Source: Trachelipus rathkii
Lineage: Eukaryota; Arthropoda; Malacostraca; Isopoda; Trachelipodidae
Reading direction: 5' to 3'
NCBI GenBank assembly: GCA_015478945.1
Contig: JABUQX010078893.1
Location: forward strand, 7,501-35,000
DNA: 27,500 nt
The first letter of the stretch is position 1. Each line of letters opens with the position of its first letter. The position numbers and the translations under genes are program-made. The notes beneath the pieces are model-generated. The model saw only the letters and a list, made by a program, of their open reading frames with translations. It was not told the origin of the DNA and made no database searches. This document shows, one piece after another, positions 9,459 through 22,830 of this stretch.

Positions 9459-10440
9459 GGAGTACATTTCAATACCTCTTATTCCCTTCAGACTACCTCA
9501 TTTTAAGTTCTGAAAAATCTTATCTTCATAACTATCTCTTCATTGGTAGTGTTTTGAGTTTTTTATTTTTAAATTAGGATATTATTAATTATATATATTA
9601 TATTATATATTGATTATATTATTAATATAATTATACTAGGTATGTCATATATATATTGTTATTAACCGTCTATAAAATACTGATATTCGTATATATATAT
9701 ATAACTTATTATTATTAGAAATGTGAATTATTATAGTATTTAAATTACTATAATTATATTATATATGTTAGTGAATGCATAATGCAGATGTCATTTCATT
9801 TTTCATGCTTCCTGCGTGTATAAGGCTCTCGGGTGCGGATGCGGAATGCGCGATGCGGATTGCGGATGCTGATGCGGATGTATTGAATTTTATGAGGTAT
9901 ATATGTTATAACATTTAATATATTATGATTATTTATATATATAATGAGTTATAATAATATATATATATATATATTAGTATATTAATATATATAAGATAGG
10001 AGTATTAGTATATTAATTTACTAGATCTAGTACTTATATTGTTAATTAGGTAATAATAAGATCTGACTAGTGATGTCGGGTTTATGTATGTTGTTATTTA
10101 CTTTTAGCTTCCTGTTTATACTGTATTCATTATATTTTTAATATATAGTAGTTTAATGATGATGCGTGAGATAAGTAGAGTATTATGGTGGTTTGATAAT
10201 AGGGGTGTCTGTTGGAGATCTTAGCAGGTTGTATAGTATAGTATAGTAATATTTTTATATAATAATATTAATAACTAGGAGAGTTTAATGGACAATGAGT
10301 AATAGTATAGTCATATATAGTAATTTTAGTAGTAGTGTTAATATTTTATTTTTCACTGTTTTAATGAGGATATTTTTTATTTATCAATAATATATAATAT
10401 TATATATATACTATATATATTATATATTTATTATATTTAT

Positions 10441-10518
<78 letters not shown>

Positions 10519-10520
10519 GC
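9459..10520. repeat. AT-rich desert with scattered (TA)n
   Basis: Dominated by TA, TAT and ATTA combinations with no open frame of interest. A notable inclusion is the GCGGATG cluster at 9833-9880, annotated separately. The region probably includes poorly resolved microsatellite. Confidence 0.8.
9833..9880. repeat. GCGGATG repeat cluster (hAT subterminal motif)
   Basis: Five to six degenerate copies of the heptamer GCGGATG in 48 bp. The same motif flanks the hAT element at 2817-4354, so this is likely a remnant end of a related element. No terminal inverted repeat or target duplication was found here. Confidence 0.55.
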
Positions 10521-11035
10521 CTAATATATTTTCGAGTTTTAAGCTCAAATCTATTAACCCTTGAGGTCCTGAGATTACTGATTATCTCTCGAGTTCTAAA
10601 AGATTGTATTTAAGCTGTGCAATAACTATGTTCTATTATGGTTGGAGGGTAGTACAACAGGAACACATTCTTGTATCATCTTGTTTAAGAGAAATATGGA
10701 GAGTATCATATGTAGAGGATGTTTGGTCGATAATATTTGATCATCAAAGTGCGACGGTAATCTGTCTTCATATCCGGGGAGGATCTAGAGAGGGGGATAT
10801 GTAAACGTAATAATTGATTTGTGTGAGTGTATATTAACGAATAGTGTTTATTTCAAGCTGATATCAAAATCGAGTTAGTGGGCGGGGAGATGAATATGAG
10901 AGTAGAGATAATTAAAATATAATAATATAAGACTCTAGGAGTTATGTGTATTCTTAGCAGAATGGGAGAAAGTACATATGATTATAAGTTTTCTTTCTCG
11001 CGTATATATACCTATTATACATGTATATTATGAGT
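10521..11035. other. Small non-repetitive island; no gene recognised
   Basis: About 500 bp of ordinary complexity between TA tracts. A 66-codon plus-strand open frame (10604-10804) is present but shows no motif, no signal peptide and no flanking splice signals I trust. Confidence 0.4.
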
Positions 11036-11044
11036 AAATAACTA

Positions 11045-11078
<34 letters not shown>

Positions 11079-11130
11079 TAATATATATATATATATAATA
11101 TATATATATATATATTATATATATAATATA

Positions 11131-11165
<35 letters not shown>

Positions 11166-12585
11166 GTCTTTTATATAAATATTATACTAATATAATAATT
11201 TAATATATCTATATATATATATTATTTTTATCTATAATAGTATTATTATGTCATTGGTATAGATATTTATGATAATATGATGATATTATTTAGGGCTATA
11301 TAAGTAGTCAATTATACTATTATGAGTATTATTATGATTAATAGTCTTATACTGATAACATTTATATCATAGTTTATCATGAATTTACTCTATAAGTATA
11401 TTATAATATATTATTAATATATATATGTTAGGTATTATTATATTTATTTACTTATATATATATATAATAGTACTATAGAGTGAGTGTATATATATACTAT
11501 AATTGATTTAAGTGTAAGTGTACTGTACTATTATATACATAATATATATAATTGGATTTTAATTTTTTATTATTGATTACTAATAGGTATATTGGTATAT
11601 TTTAGCTCTTACTATTACGCTCAGTATAAGTGTATATTGTTATACGCTACTTTATATTATGGGTGGATGTCGATTAGTGGCTTAGTGTCATTATATAATA
11701 GCGTACTAATATTCATGATAATATGTGAGAGTATTTATATAATATGAGTTCTGTTTTAGATTTATTAGTATTAATACTGTTCGTTATTATTATCATGCAG
11801 TATTTTTATGGTCATTATATATATTTGTGTCTATTTAGTTATAATTTTATTATTATACTTAGTTTTTTTAATATATATGTAGTATTATATTAAGTTATAT
11901 TATATTTAAGTTAAAGATATGTCAACATTATTTTAGTGTATGTGTGTATTTTGTATATATTTTGATTAATTTATGTTTGGTTCGAGAGAGGGTAATCTAT
12001 CATGAGATATACTTTAAAGTTTAGTATATACTAGTTAATTTTTATTAATTAATATAATATAATATATATATATATTATTATTATATATATTTATATATAT
12101 ATATTTACCTTTTTCATAATTATATAATAATTATATATATATTATATATATTAACTATATTATATATATAATTATAATAATAATATATTATATATATATT
12201 ATATATATATATTATAATATTATAATATATATATTATATATTATTATATATTATATATTATATATAATATATATTATATATATCTATTATATATATTATT
12301 TATTTTAATATATATAATATAGTTATAATTACCGATAGAAAATGTATATACAAATACGTATAATATTAGTATATTATAATATATATATATTATATAATAT
12401 ATTAATAATTAAATTTCTTGATTGATAGTTGATTATTATAAATTATATAGATGTGATATTATTATCTATTATATATTTAAGTATTATTATATATATAATA
12501 TATATTAGTATATTATATATAATATTATATTATTATATATATATATTTTTCATATATTCATATTTATTATAATAGTCATAATTTT
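11036..12585. repeat. Extended TA/TAT low-complexity desert
   Basis: About 1.5 kb of TA, TATA and ATTATT permutations with few G or C and no coding potential. The irregular interruptions look like either an old decayed (TA)n array or an error-prone assembly of one. Confidence 0.85.
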
Positions 12586-13387
12586 ACAGGCTTAAACTCA
12601 AGGTATCAGTAGAGTCTGAGAGAATTCATTGGAATGCATTCGGCGACATCTCAAGTCAGCTGAAACCCACACACTATCTGAGCGGGAGACGCTCATATGC
12701 GAGTTTTGCGAAATTATGTCAACTGAACATCCCCTTACCTACGTAAAATATCATATCAGACACAAAAATCATCTAAGCCCCAGCCTCTGGTTACCACTGT
12801 TAAATAATCACCCACTTTGCTACACAATACTGGTCCCATAGATCCTTTCCATGTGATATCAGTGTGGAGACGCGCTGAGTATAAGGTCTAATATTTTCAT
12901 CTTTTCAGCCCAAACATGTTTCTTGCATTCTAGTCATGCATTTCCGTGAAAAGCTGGAGTAGGATTGTACCCTCGTCGTCACCGATTCTCCTCTGCTATC
13001 TTCTGTGAAAAAAGCCCGTTGCGAATGCTTGGCAAAGCTTGTAAACGCATTGGGTTGTACTTCAGATCGGAGAGCCGCGCCAAATGATCCTCGCGGTAAA
13101 TTGAGGCAAATGAAAACATCAATCCTCGTTGTTGTCGCTGATAAAGGTTCGATAGTACCGTACGCCATCGGGCGTAAAAATCAAGTGACACGCGCATTCT
13201 CATCTACGGAAAACAGCGTGCCACTCCTCTGCCCTTCACGCCATCTCATAAGATGTCGGTATATGCTCTGAGCCTGTCATTTGATCTGTGAGGAAGAAGG
13301 TTTGTTGGAAGAAGTTATTGAAAAATGTTCAACTGGTTGGGAACTTGACGTTGGAACTCAGTCAATTCTTTCATCTTATCAACTCTC

Positions 13388-13428
<41 letters not shown>

Positions 13429-13745
13429 CATCTTCTTCTCTTCTCTCTCCTCTGTTCACTCTCTCTCTCTGTCACTTGTTGCTATGGATCAAGCATTTTG
13501 AGGTGACTACGAGCTCTCTACGACCCTCTCTCTCTCTATTTCCCTCTCCTCTCTCAAGGATTCTTCTTGAGGTGGATCCTCATGTCTCTCATACGCGCTG
13601 CTTCTTGGATCGAGCTTTCATTACGGTATGCTTCTCTCGTTTTCGTAGTTTGTCTTCGGTCAGGGGTTTGAGGGGGATTATTCTTTATGGTTAGACCTTT
13701 AGGTTTATTTGCGTTTACATCTTCTCTCCGTCTCTCTCTCCTCCT
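12586..13745. other. Balanced-composition island, unassigned
   Basis: This 1.1-kb block has markedly higher GC than its surroundings. Overlapping open frames exist on both strands (12629-12841 and 13005-13271 plus; 13168-12905 and 13203-12979 minus), none over 90 codons apart from one inflated by a TC repeat. I recognise no domain in any of them. The codon-like base composition around 12990-13270 could reflect a decayed gene or transposon. Nothing shows which strand would be coding. Confidence 0.4.
13384..13560. repeat. (TC)n microsatellite, interrupted
   Basis: A dense CTCTCT tract at about 13385-13475 and a looser one to 13560. The 137-codon Ser/Leu-rich open frame across it is a repeat artefact. 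Confidence 0.9.
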
Positions 13746-13935
13746 GATATATATATGAGGTAAATGATGTTAATTATATATTATATATATTATATATATT
13801 AGAGGTTATATATATATAATAACTATATATAATATATAATTTTGTATATATATTAAATAATATTATAATATATATATTATAAGTATATAATATACTATAT
13901 ATACATTATATATATTATATATATATATTATTATG
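13746..13935. repeat. (TA)n low-complexity tract
   Basis: Irregular TA/TATAT repeats without coding content. Confidence 0.9.
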
Positions 13936-15253
13936 CAAGAGAGTCCAAATAGCCAAAGGTCGAATCTTTGTCAAATCAAAAATGACACAGCTGTCCTGGT
14001 GATAATAGCTAAAACCGGCTGAATGGGGGAATTTACATCGGGGATTTAAAAAATTTACAGACACCGTTTTCTCTACTAGGACGTTATTATTTTATTTATT
14101 TATTATTATTATTGATTATTATTGCTTTGGACGATTTGAGGGATGAATTGTAATATGATTATAGTTATTATTTATTGATTAAGCATTCATTATTGAGTTA
14201 TTAATTATTATTATTAATTATTATTATTAATTATAGTTATTATTATGTATAAAACCATCACATACCGCGTAGCTGAGAGATTGGGGTCTCAACTTATCGC
14301 AGCGTTATGTAACAAATAACGCTACGAGTATTTATTTCTAGGAATGATGTAAAATTAATGTTTTTTTTATATGGTAGCTGCTAAAGGTGGTATTGTTTTA
14401 CATAGACCCAAAGGAATATGGCTTCCTTCAAAATGACCGCCTGGTGCTACGGGCTGTTATTTGCCTCTCCAGCAAAATCCTCATAAAGTAAGTTATGAAG
14501 AAACGTGTAGATATGATATTTAATTAATGTCTTTGCCAAGCTGTAGTTAGAAAATTTTCCTTCAACATCTAGACACTGATGTCTTTAAATCTATTTTTTT
14601 TAGATATTCTGTACTTTCGAAGTAATAGATAAATCGTGAAAAATAAGTAGAATGTAAAGTAGAAAAGAAACAGTATATTATGGTCTTGCCGGTTTAAACC
14701 CGGGCTTGTGTCCTGTAGTTTTCCAATTTCCTGTTATTTAAGCGGCTCCACGACTGGAGTATCACTCTAAGATACGGCACGGTTGTGGATGAGAGAGGAT
14801 TGGGTTCGAGTATATCAGACTTTCAGGGATGTTCGTACATGGCTGGTCGTAGAGATAGTAATTGAGTCCCACGTGAGACGGGCGACGCAGAGCACACTGT
14901 ACACGACTGAACGATGACTGCTCACTTCTGCAGGTGTAATGCACAGAATAGCCTGTGCTCCAAACACTAAATCGAGAGTTACAACGTACAGCACCCAGAA
15001 GTAAAAAAAAAACTGAGCCAATTGTTGTATCTGATATTAAATTTTAATATCTTTGTTGCCTGTAATATTACAACTAAATTTACTAAACGACGCCATAGTT
15101 TATCGATCGACTGTATACGAGATATTTCGTTTAGATTATATAGAGATACATAATGCAAATTAAAAGCAGGCGCAACCGACGGAGAGAAGCACTAATTTTT
15201 TCAGCGAAGTAACCTTAACTTTTACCTTAACTGATTTGAAATTCTGTATTTAG
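13936..15253 (+). other. Probable intron upstream of the malic enzyme exon
   Basis: Mixed sequence with an interrupted (ATT)n tract at about 14083-14245. The preceding malic enzyme exon, which should encode the conserved SNPT region, was not found here or further upstream in the window. Small minus-strand open frames at 14762-15021 have no recognisable product. The block ends in an acceptable acceptor, TTCTGTATTTAG, at 15253. Confidence 0.5.
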
Positions 15254-17238
<1,985 letters not shown>

Positions 17239-17360
17239 AAACTGCCTCGACATATCCGCAACCAAAAGATTTAAGGGCATTTATTGATGCGCAACTCTAC
17301 GACTTCCATTACGGAGACGCGCTTCCCAATATTTACGAGTGGCCAGCCAATAAACTTTGA
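17239..17360 (+). CDS. Malic enzyme terminal exon, copy A
   Basis: After the acceptor GTTTACAG the exon begins in phase 1 (AA completing a codon) and encodes TASTYPQPKDLRAFIDAQ, then LYDFHYGDALPNIYEWPANK and a TGA at 17358-17360. It matches the end of animal malic enzymes, which finish with a YP-x-P-x-(D/N)...LY...Y...WP pattern in the last 40 or so residues. The reading frame is intact. It would close the open frame of the 15254-15463 exon if a missing 3n+1 exon lies between them. Two further copies of this exon occur downstream, so it is either the functional end or one of two alternative ends. A GA-rich microsatellite (17398-17420) follows in the likely 3' UTR. Confidence 0.88.
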
Positions 17361-17815
17361 AATTTTTGTTTTGGGAGCAGTGTAAATTTCGGTCTGGTAG
17401 AGAGTGAGAGAGAGAGAGGTCTGTGAGAGCGCCCTCTTTCAATCTATAAATATAAGAAAGAAGCTGCTGTTGTTGTTGCTGTATTATTTGATTTTTCTTT
17501 TCTTTATTTTATGCACCTGGTGTTACATTGTTTTTTGGACGTTGTTATTATTGCTGTTGTTTTAACGAAACTTAGTCGAAATGTAGAAATTTTTTTGTTA
17601 ATAGATTTTCTATTTATTATTTTACATTTATTATTTTACATTTTTTTATTTAGAGATTAGATAAGTGTTATAAGGACCTATTCTCTATAATTTTGAAGAG
17701 GACGTTATATAATAGTAGTTTTTTCTAACTCTTGTTTTCATAGTTTTCAGGTATTCTTTTTAAGTTTTAGTACTGTAGATGTTGTTTGTTACTAAGGCGA
17801 TAATACCTTTAGAAA
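17361..17815 (+). other. Probable 3' UTR or downstream intron, AT-rich
   Basis: Contains (GAGA)n at about 17398-17420 and interrupted GTT/GCT triplets near 17465-17480 and 17540-17565. No further coding sequence is seen. Confidence 0.4.
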
Positions 17816-18045
17816 CCAGTTATATATATATATTATATAATATAATATATTATTATATATATATAATTATATATATATATTATATATATAATATATATAT
17901 ATTATATTAAATATTACTATATATATATATATATTATATATATATTATTATATATATATATATTATATATATATATATATATTTATATATATAACTACTT
18001 AACTATATAATATATATATATATATATATATTAGAAATTTTATAT
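17816..18045. repeat. (TA)n low-complexity tract
   Basis: Irregular TA/ATT repeats without coding content. Confidence 0.92.
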
Positions 18046-19070
18046 ATAAGATAATCTGAAATCTTAGCAATTTTTTAAAATGCACACTTGCAGAAAGGCA
18101 TAATTATTGCTTGCAAATGATCTAAGCGCAGACAATTTTCTCTGCATGAAGTTTCTGATAACTTCTTTCAGCTTTTAAACAAATATGTTCACTATCTGGC
18201 ACTTTAATATCATCAACTCTGTATGGTCATGGTTTGTACGCAAGGCTAAAAGAATCAAGTACTCGTACATGAAAATCGTAAATGTTGCAAGAGATGGTTA
18301 AGAGCTGAAGACGAAGGTATATCTCTTATTGAAGATTCTCACTTAATTCCCGAATTGTGCAGAGTGGCTATAGACATTTCAGCAAGTTTTTTTTTCGTAT
18401 CTCAGCCTTGTTGAAACTAAAAGACTCGTTTGTGACTAATTTTTCTAACAAATAAGGAAAAATGTCTTATTTGTAATGATGTAACGAGCTTCTGACATGG
18501 TAGCTACTCGGAGAATTGTTTTATTAAAAAAAAAAAACCTTATAATTCCTTTGGAAGCGATTGTACATCAAATGGTTACTTTGGGTAAATAAGCTCTAAT
18601 AGAGTTATCCTGGATTTTGAGACGCAGTCCTCAAAGGTGTGGTTCTCTAAAGAGAGTGAAAAAAAAATTGGTTCATCGGATATCCGCAAATTGTGTATGA
18701 TGTACGTCTTTTGCCATTCTGTCAATTCTTCACATCAAATTCTTTTCCTTTAAAATTCAGAGGATTGAGACCTTGTGTCTACTATGATCTTCAAATGAAG
18801 GATTTCTTCCCCAAGAATTGCATCAGGGTTACTTGTCAAATTTTTAAAAAGTCTCTGTATAAAATAAACTGTTAAGAGCAAATTTTTTGGTCTCCGAATA
18901 TTTCGACCGCTTCAAAAATTTGAACAGCATTTTTGCTGTACCTACAGATTATTTCTTTCAACTGTATCTACTTTCTTTTTGATTAGAATATAAGTTTGTA
19001 TTGCGCAAACAGATGCGGGTATGAGAGTGAAGGAATTCACTTCCATCTATATTAGATTTCACTGTAAAAC
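18046..19070. other. Unassigned segment, possible eroded minus-strand coding
   Basis: The minus strand has an open stretch at about 18720-18575 reading ELTEWQKTYIIHNLRISDEP and then IFFSLSLENHTFEDCVS. A coding-like piece in a shifted frame lies just upstream on that strand (NPDAILGEEILHLKI, about 18825-18775). I recognise no family. It may be the remains of a transposon gene. The plus-strand frame 18693-18875 is more likely its shadow. Confidence that anything here was a gene is low. Confidence 0.25.
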
Positions 19071-19286
19071 TTTTGTAGCTCTCCCATTTTCGCTTAAAGT
19101 AAGTTTCTTGGTCCATGACTACCGACACTGATCTTGAAACTCTTCTTTGAGAATTTCCAGTTTCTTGTCCACACCCAATTTTGTAGCTCTCCCATTTTCA
19201 TTTAAAGTAAGTTTCTTGGTCTATGCCTACCGACAAAGTTTTCTTGAAACGCTTCCTTGAGAATTTCCAGTTTCTTGTCCACACCC
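19071..19286. repeat. Two-copy 108-bp tandem duplication
   Basis: TTTTGTAGCTCTCCCATTTT begins both at 19071 and at 19179. Both copies run through TTTCTTGGTC, CTACCGACA and CAGTTTCTTGTCCACACCC. They differ by scattered substitutions and small indels, so the duplication is older than the one at 232-375. Confidence 0.92.
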
Positions 19287-19520
19287 GATGGACAGATCGT
19301 TTTGAAATAATGAAAGCTGAAAAGCAATACGGTAACGAACCATTGTTTGAAGTTTAGGCATCATTCCGTTAAAAAAATTTAGATTTGGAAGAAGTGAACG
19401 AAATGTCTATAAATATAATATACTTCAATTTCATTTCATTCTTCGCCTCCTTATTCTTTCTAGATAGTGAACCCAACTCTGTCCGCTTGTTTTTGAATGA
19501 CTTCGCATTTCCCTTTATTC

Positions 19521-19700
19521 TCACCTTGGATGATGCTTTCTACAAACTTTGATTATCACTTTGGATGACCCTTTCTTCCTATTACTCTGGATTCTCACTT
19601 TGGATGACGCTTCCTATTACCTTTGATTCTCACTTTGGATGACGCTTCCTATTATCCTTGGTTTTCACTTTGAATGATCCTGTTACCCTTACTTATTCTC
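19521..19700. repeat. 35-bp minisatellite, about five copies
   Basis: Units centred on TCACTTTGGATGACGCTTCC recur at about 19521, 19556, 19595, 19630 and 19665. The two units starting at 19595 and 19630 are nearly identical; the outer ones are degenerate. Confidence 0.9.
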
Positions 19701-20049
19701 ACCAAGGGACTTAATTAAGTTGTTCACATAATCAGGAACTCTATTAATCATAGTTTATCCCCCCCCCCTCCCTACCTTTATATTCCATGTAAATTAAGCT
19801 TTGATTATCTTGTTCGATTGTAAACCCCCCCCCTTTTATATATAGTATTAAGCACCTATTTCCTTTTTTTTTTTTTTAAATGGTTGCGCCCTTTTATTAG
19901 CAGTTAGCAGTTCAATATAGTAATGTATTGTAAATAGCGGTGTTTACTGAAATAGAAATTTTTCTCTACCTACTTTTGAATTTACGGGATACTTGCGGTC
20001 ACTTTTCTATGGTCGTTGGTTTTATTTTTCGTAAATAGCTTCTATACAA
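19701..20049. other. AT-rich segment with C and T homopolymers; nothing recognised
   Basis: Contains poly(C) runs near 19761 and 19826 and poly(T) near 19865. No open frame or motif of note. Confidence 0.5.
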
Positions 20050-20235
20050 CATTATATATTATATATATATACATATATATATTATTATATATATATTAAT
20101 ATTATATATATTATATATATATATTATATTACATATAGTATATATATAATATATATATTATTATATATATTATATATATATTATTATATATTTATTATAT
20201 ATTATATGTTCTTTTTTTATATATTTATAATATAT

Positions 20236-20272
<37 letters not shown>
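20050..20272. repeat. (TA)n low-complexity tract
   Basis: Irregular TA repeats, ending in a pure run at about 20238-20265. Confidence 0.92.
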
Positions 20273-20273
<1 letters not shown>

Positions 20274-20329
20274 GAAAATTCATATTCTGTACCGAATATA
20301 TAACTATGCATCATTGTAAGTGTAGTATG

Positions 20330-20332
<3 letters not shown>

Positions 20333-20382
<50 letters not shown>

Positions 20383-20383
20383 G
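20333..20383. repeat. (TAA)n microsatellite
   Basis: About 16 near-perfect AAT/TAA units. Confidence 0.97.
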
Positions 20384-20695
20384 ATTTAACTTGAACTAAT
20401 AAAAAAATTTATCAATATTTAACTAGTTTTAATGGAGTTAAAAAATTAAAGATTGTTTGCTTTAAAGAAAAATCATTTGTTTGCAAAAATGTACTAATAA
20501 TTTTAATAATCATTAATATTTAAAAACAAACGTGATTAAGTTACATTATTATAAGTATTTTTTATTTTTTTTAATCTGTGCCATGAAAATCTCAAAAAAA
20601 CAAATTGGCCATACATTGTGGCTTAAGGATATCATATGTCGGGTTAAAAATATATAAATATTTTTTATATTAATTTAGGTTTACTAATCACTAAA

Positions 20696-20698
<3 letters not shown>
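20384..20698. other. AT-rich intron-like segment; nothing recognised
   Basis: No open frame, splice pair or motif of interest was found. Confidence 0.5.
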
Positions 20699-20738
<40 letters not shown>

Positions 20739-20741
20739 TTA

Positions 20742-20781
<40 letters not shown>

Positions 20782-21002
20782 TATTATATATATATTATTA
20801 TAATTTACTATATATATATATATTATATATATATATATATATTAGTATATATATATATTACGGTATATAATTATATAATATAAATTATAATTAATATATA
20901 TATATAATATATAGTATATATATATATATTATATAGATAATATATATATTATATAATTTTTATATATAATATATATATATATATATTATTATATATTATA
21001 TA

Positions 21003-21045
<43 letters not shown>
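20699..21045. repeat. (TA)n low-complexity tract
   Basis: About 350 bp of nearly uninterrupted TA, ATT and TAA words lying roughly 155 bp upstream of malic enzyme terminal exon B. Confidence 0.92.
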
Positions 21046-21046
<1 letters not shown>

Positions 21047-21130
21047 TTCAAACGTCGGGAAACCTGTTATTAAATTTATTCTTTTAAGAAAATAGTTCTT
21101 ACCTATTTTGCCGTATTTTGTACCTCGATT

Positions 21131-21154
21131 GGTAGAAAATTTAAATTTTCTACC
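21131..21154. promoter_or_regulatory. Perfect 24-bp palindrome 45 nt upstream of terminal exon B
   Basis: GGTAGAAAATTT is followed directly by its exact reverse complement AAATTTTCTACC. It lies in the intron between the probable branchpoint region and upstream intron sequence. The same palindrome, base for base and at the same 45-nt distance from the acceptor, precedes the third exon copy at 25612. In RNA it could form a hairpin near the splice site. A splicing role is inference. Confidence 0.6.
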
Positions 21155-21199
21155 ATTTACAAGTATTTAAACTACTTTTCTTTTTATTTGGTATTTCAG

Positions 21200-21339
21200 G
21201 TATCGCATCAACCTACCCAGAACCGAAAGATTTGGACCTCTTCATCAAGCAGCAGCTTTACGATTATAACTAGATACCATTGATTACAGCTTGCCAAGTC
21301 ACCTGGGAATGGCCTGATCTGCCAAATTCGCATAAGTAA
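21200..21339 (+). CDS. Malic enzyme terminal exon, copy B, with a compensated frameshift
   Basis: The acceptor GGTATTTCAG is followed in phase 1 (GT plus ATC...) by IASTYPEPKDLDLFIKQQ and LYDYN, clearly paralogous to copy A. The nominal frame then meets TAG at 21271-21273. From 21273 to 21302 the +2 frame gives the expected family-like DTIDYSLPSH, and at 21304 the original frame resumes with WEWPDLPNSHK and TAA at 21337-21339. One missing base near 21271 and one extra base near 21303 would explain this. It is either a sequencing or assembly error in a working exon, or an early pseudogene. Phase and acceptor match copy A, so either exon could be spliced to the same upstream exon. Confidence 0.85.
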
Positions 21340-21492
21340 AGAAAGTCTTCTTCAACAGCTGCTTCTCGAGATGATCTGGTTAGGTTTTAATTGTAAAAAA
21401 ATTTTCCAATAATTTTGTATAAAAGTTAAAATTAAAAAAAAAAAAAGCCAAAGCTTATAGTAATTCTTATTTAAGGTATATAAAGGAAAATT
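21340..21492 (+). other. Downstream flank of exon B, probable 3' UTR
   Basis: AT-rich without coding sequence. The piece AATTCTTATTTAAGGTATATAAAGGAA near its end recurs in slightly altered form at about 21634-21663 on the far side of a TA tract, indicating a local duplication. Confidence 0.5.
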
Positions 21493-21842
21493 ATATATAT
21501 ATATTATATATAATATATATAATATAGTATATATATAGTATAATATACTATATTATTATATATATATAATATATGATTATATATATATATATTATAATTT
21601 ATATATATTTTATAATATATATATAGCTTTAGTCAATTCTTTATTTAAGGTATATAAGGAACATTAATTTTATATATTATTATATATATTATATTATATA
21701 TATATATATATACTTATATATATATATAATATATATAATTTATAATATTATATATAATATTTATATATACATCTATATAATATATATATATATATATTAT
21801 ATATATATATACTATATATAATATATATATAATATATATATA
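21493..21842. repeat. (TA)n tracts separated by a duplicated short unique piece
   Basis: TA repeats at 21493-21625 and 21668-21842 surround a unique stretch at about 21626-21667 that copies 21453-21490. The minus-strand Tyr/Ile open frame here is a repeat artefact. Confidence 0.9.
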
Positions 21843-22128
21843 ATGGGTCAACAGAATAATTTGTATTGTGTACTGCGGTACTAATTCCCATTTAAAATGG
21901 TAACGCAAGTAAACATAATATTTTGTTGTAGTAAATTTGTTTAAATGGAAAAAGTTTATTTTTATATGATCTGTATTGATTATGTTAGTAATTGGGATTC
22001 TTCCTCCTTTAGGCTTTAGTTAAAATTTGTAAAAGATTTTGTTAATTAATTGTATTTTTAGAAGCATTATATACTAGTAAAGTTGTTTTGAATTTACCAA
22101 ATGGTTTATTTTACTGTAACATGAATAA
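21843..22128. other. AT-rich segment; nothing recognised
   Basis: Ordinary AT-rich DNA with an AATAAA at about 22124, which could serve as a polyadenylation signal for exon B transcripts. No coding sequence. Confidence 0.4.
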
Positions 22129-22129
22129 A

Positions 22130-22556
22130 AGATAAATATATGATGAATTAAAAGGAAAGATTGTATTTTATATTGCTAAGTTTTAGAGTTGTAAAATATT
22201 AATGTTAATGAAGTTTAAAAGGAAAAGTTTTATTCAACTGCCAAATTTTGAGTTGTAAAATTTAGTTAATGATTTTAAAAATAAGATATTTAATTGGCAA
22301 GTTTAGAGTTGTAAAATATATAGAATGAACCTAAAAGGAACGTGTATTTAATTGCCAAGTTTAAGAGTTGTGAAAATATATATGAATGAAGTTAAAAGGA
22401 AAAGTAGTTTCATTCATACACTATGAGTTGAAAAATATAATGAATGAAGTTAAAAGGAAAGTGTATTCAATTGCCAAGTTTAGAGTTGTAAAATATGTGA
22501 ATGAAGCTAAAAGGAAAGTTGCATTTAACTGCCAAGTTTAAGAGTTGTTGAAGTAC
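22130..22556. repeat. Minisatellite, about seven copies of a 57-61 bp unit
   Basis: The unit reads roughly TGAATGAAGTTAAAAGGAAA, then GTGTATTCAATTGCCAAG and TTTAGAGTTGTAAAATAT. Anchors TAAAAGG (or a variant) occur near 22149, 22216, 22274, 22331, 22392, 22450 and 22507. Copies differ by substitutions and small indels, with the later ones more alike. Confidence 0.9.
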
Positions 22557-22785
22557 AGTATTATTTTTTTACTAGACACTTTCTTAAAGTTATGAAATTT
22601 TTTAAAAAGATTTTTTATTGAAAGTTTATTTGTAAATGTATTTTTGTAAAAGGAAATGGAACCAATGATTATGAGATCGACTTTTCAAGTTAACTGCCCT
22701 TTAAAAATTTTGTTTATTAAAATATAATAAAATTTAGTGAATAAAATTGATTTATTTATTTTGATTTATCCTTATGTATATATTT

Positions 22786-22830
<45 letters not shown>

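Noticed and set aside
13060..13080. AGATCGGAGAGC resembles a sequencing-adapter start
   Set aside because: It lacks one A of the adapter core and the sequence on either side continues as ordinary genomic DNA, so chance similarity is more likely than contamination.
13281..13694. 137-aa Ser/Leu-rich plus-strand open frame
   Set aside because: It owes its length to a (TC)n microsatellite and has no domain outside the repeat.
19080..19180. Minus-strand coding-like peptide through the 108-bp duplication
   Set aside because: On careful codon reading the frame breaks within each copy, and neither copy preserves the same frame.
20333..20383. Possible CRISPR-like array
   Set aside because: The regular repeats here and elsewhere are microsatellites or minisatellites without unique spacers, and the sequence is eukaryotic.
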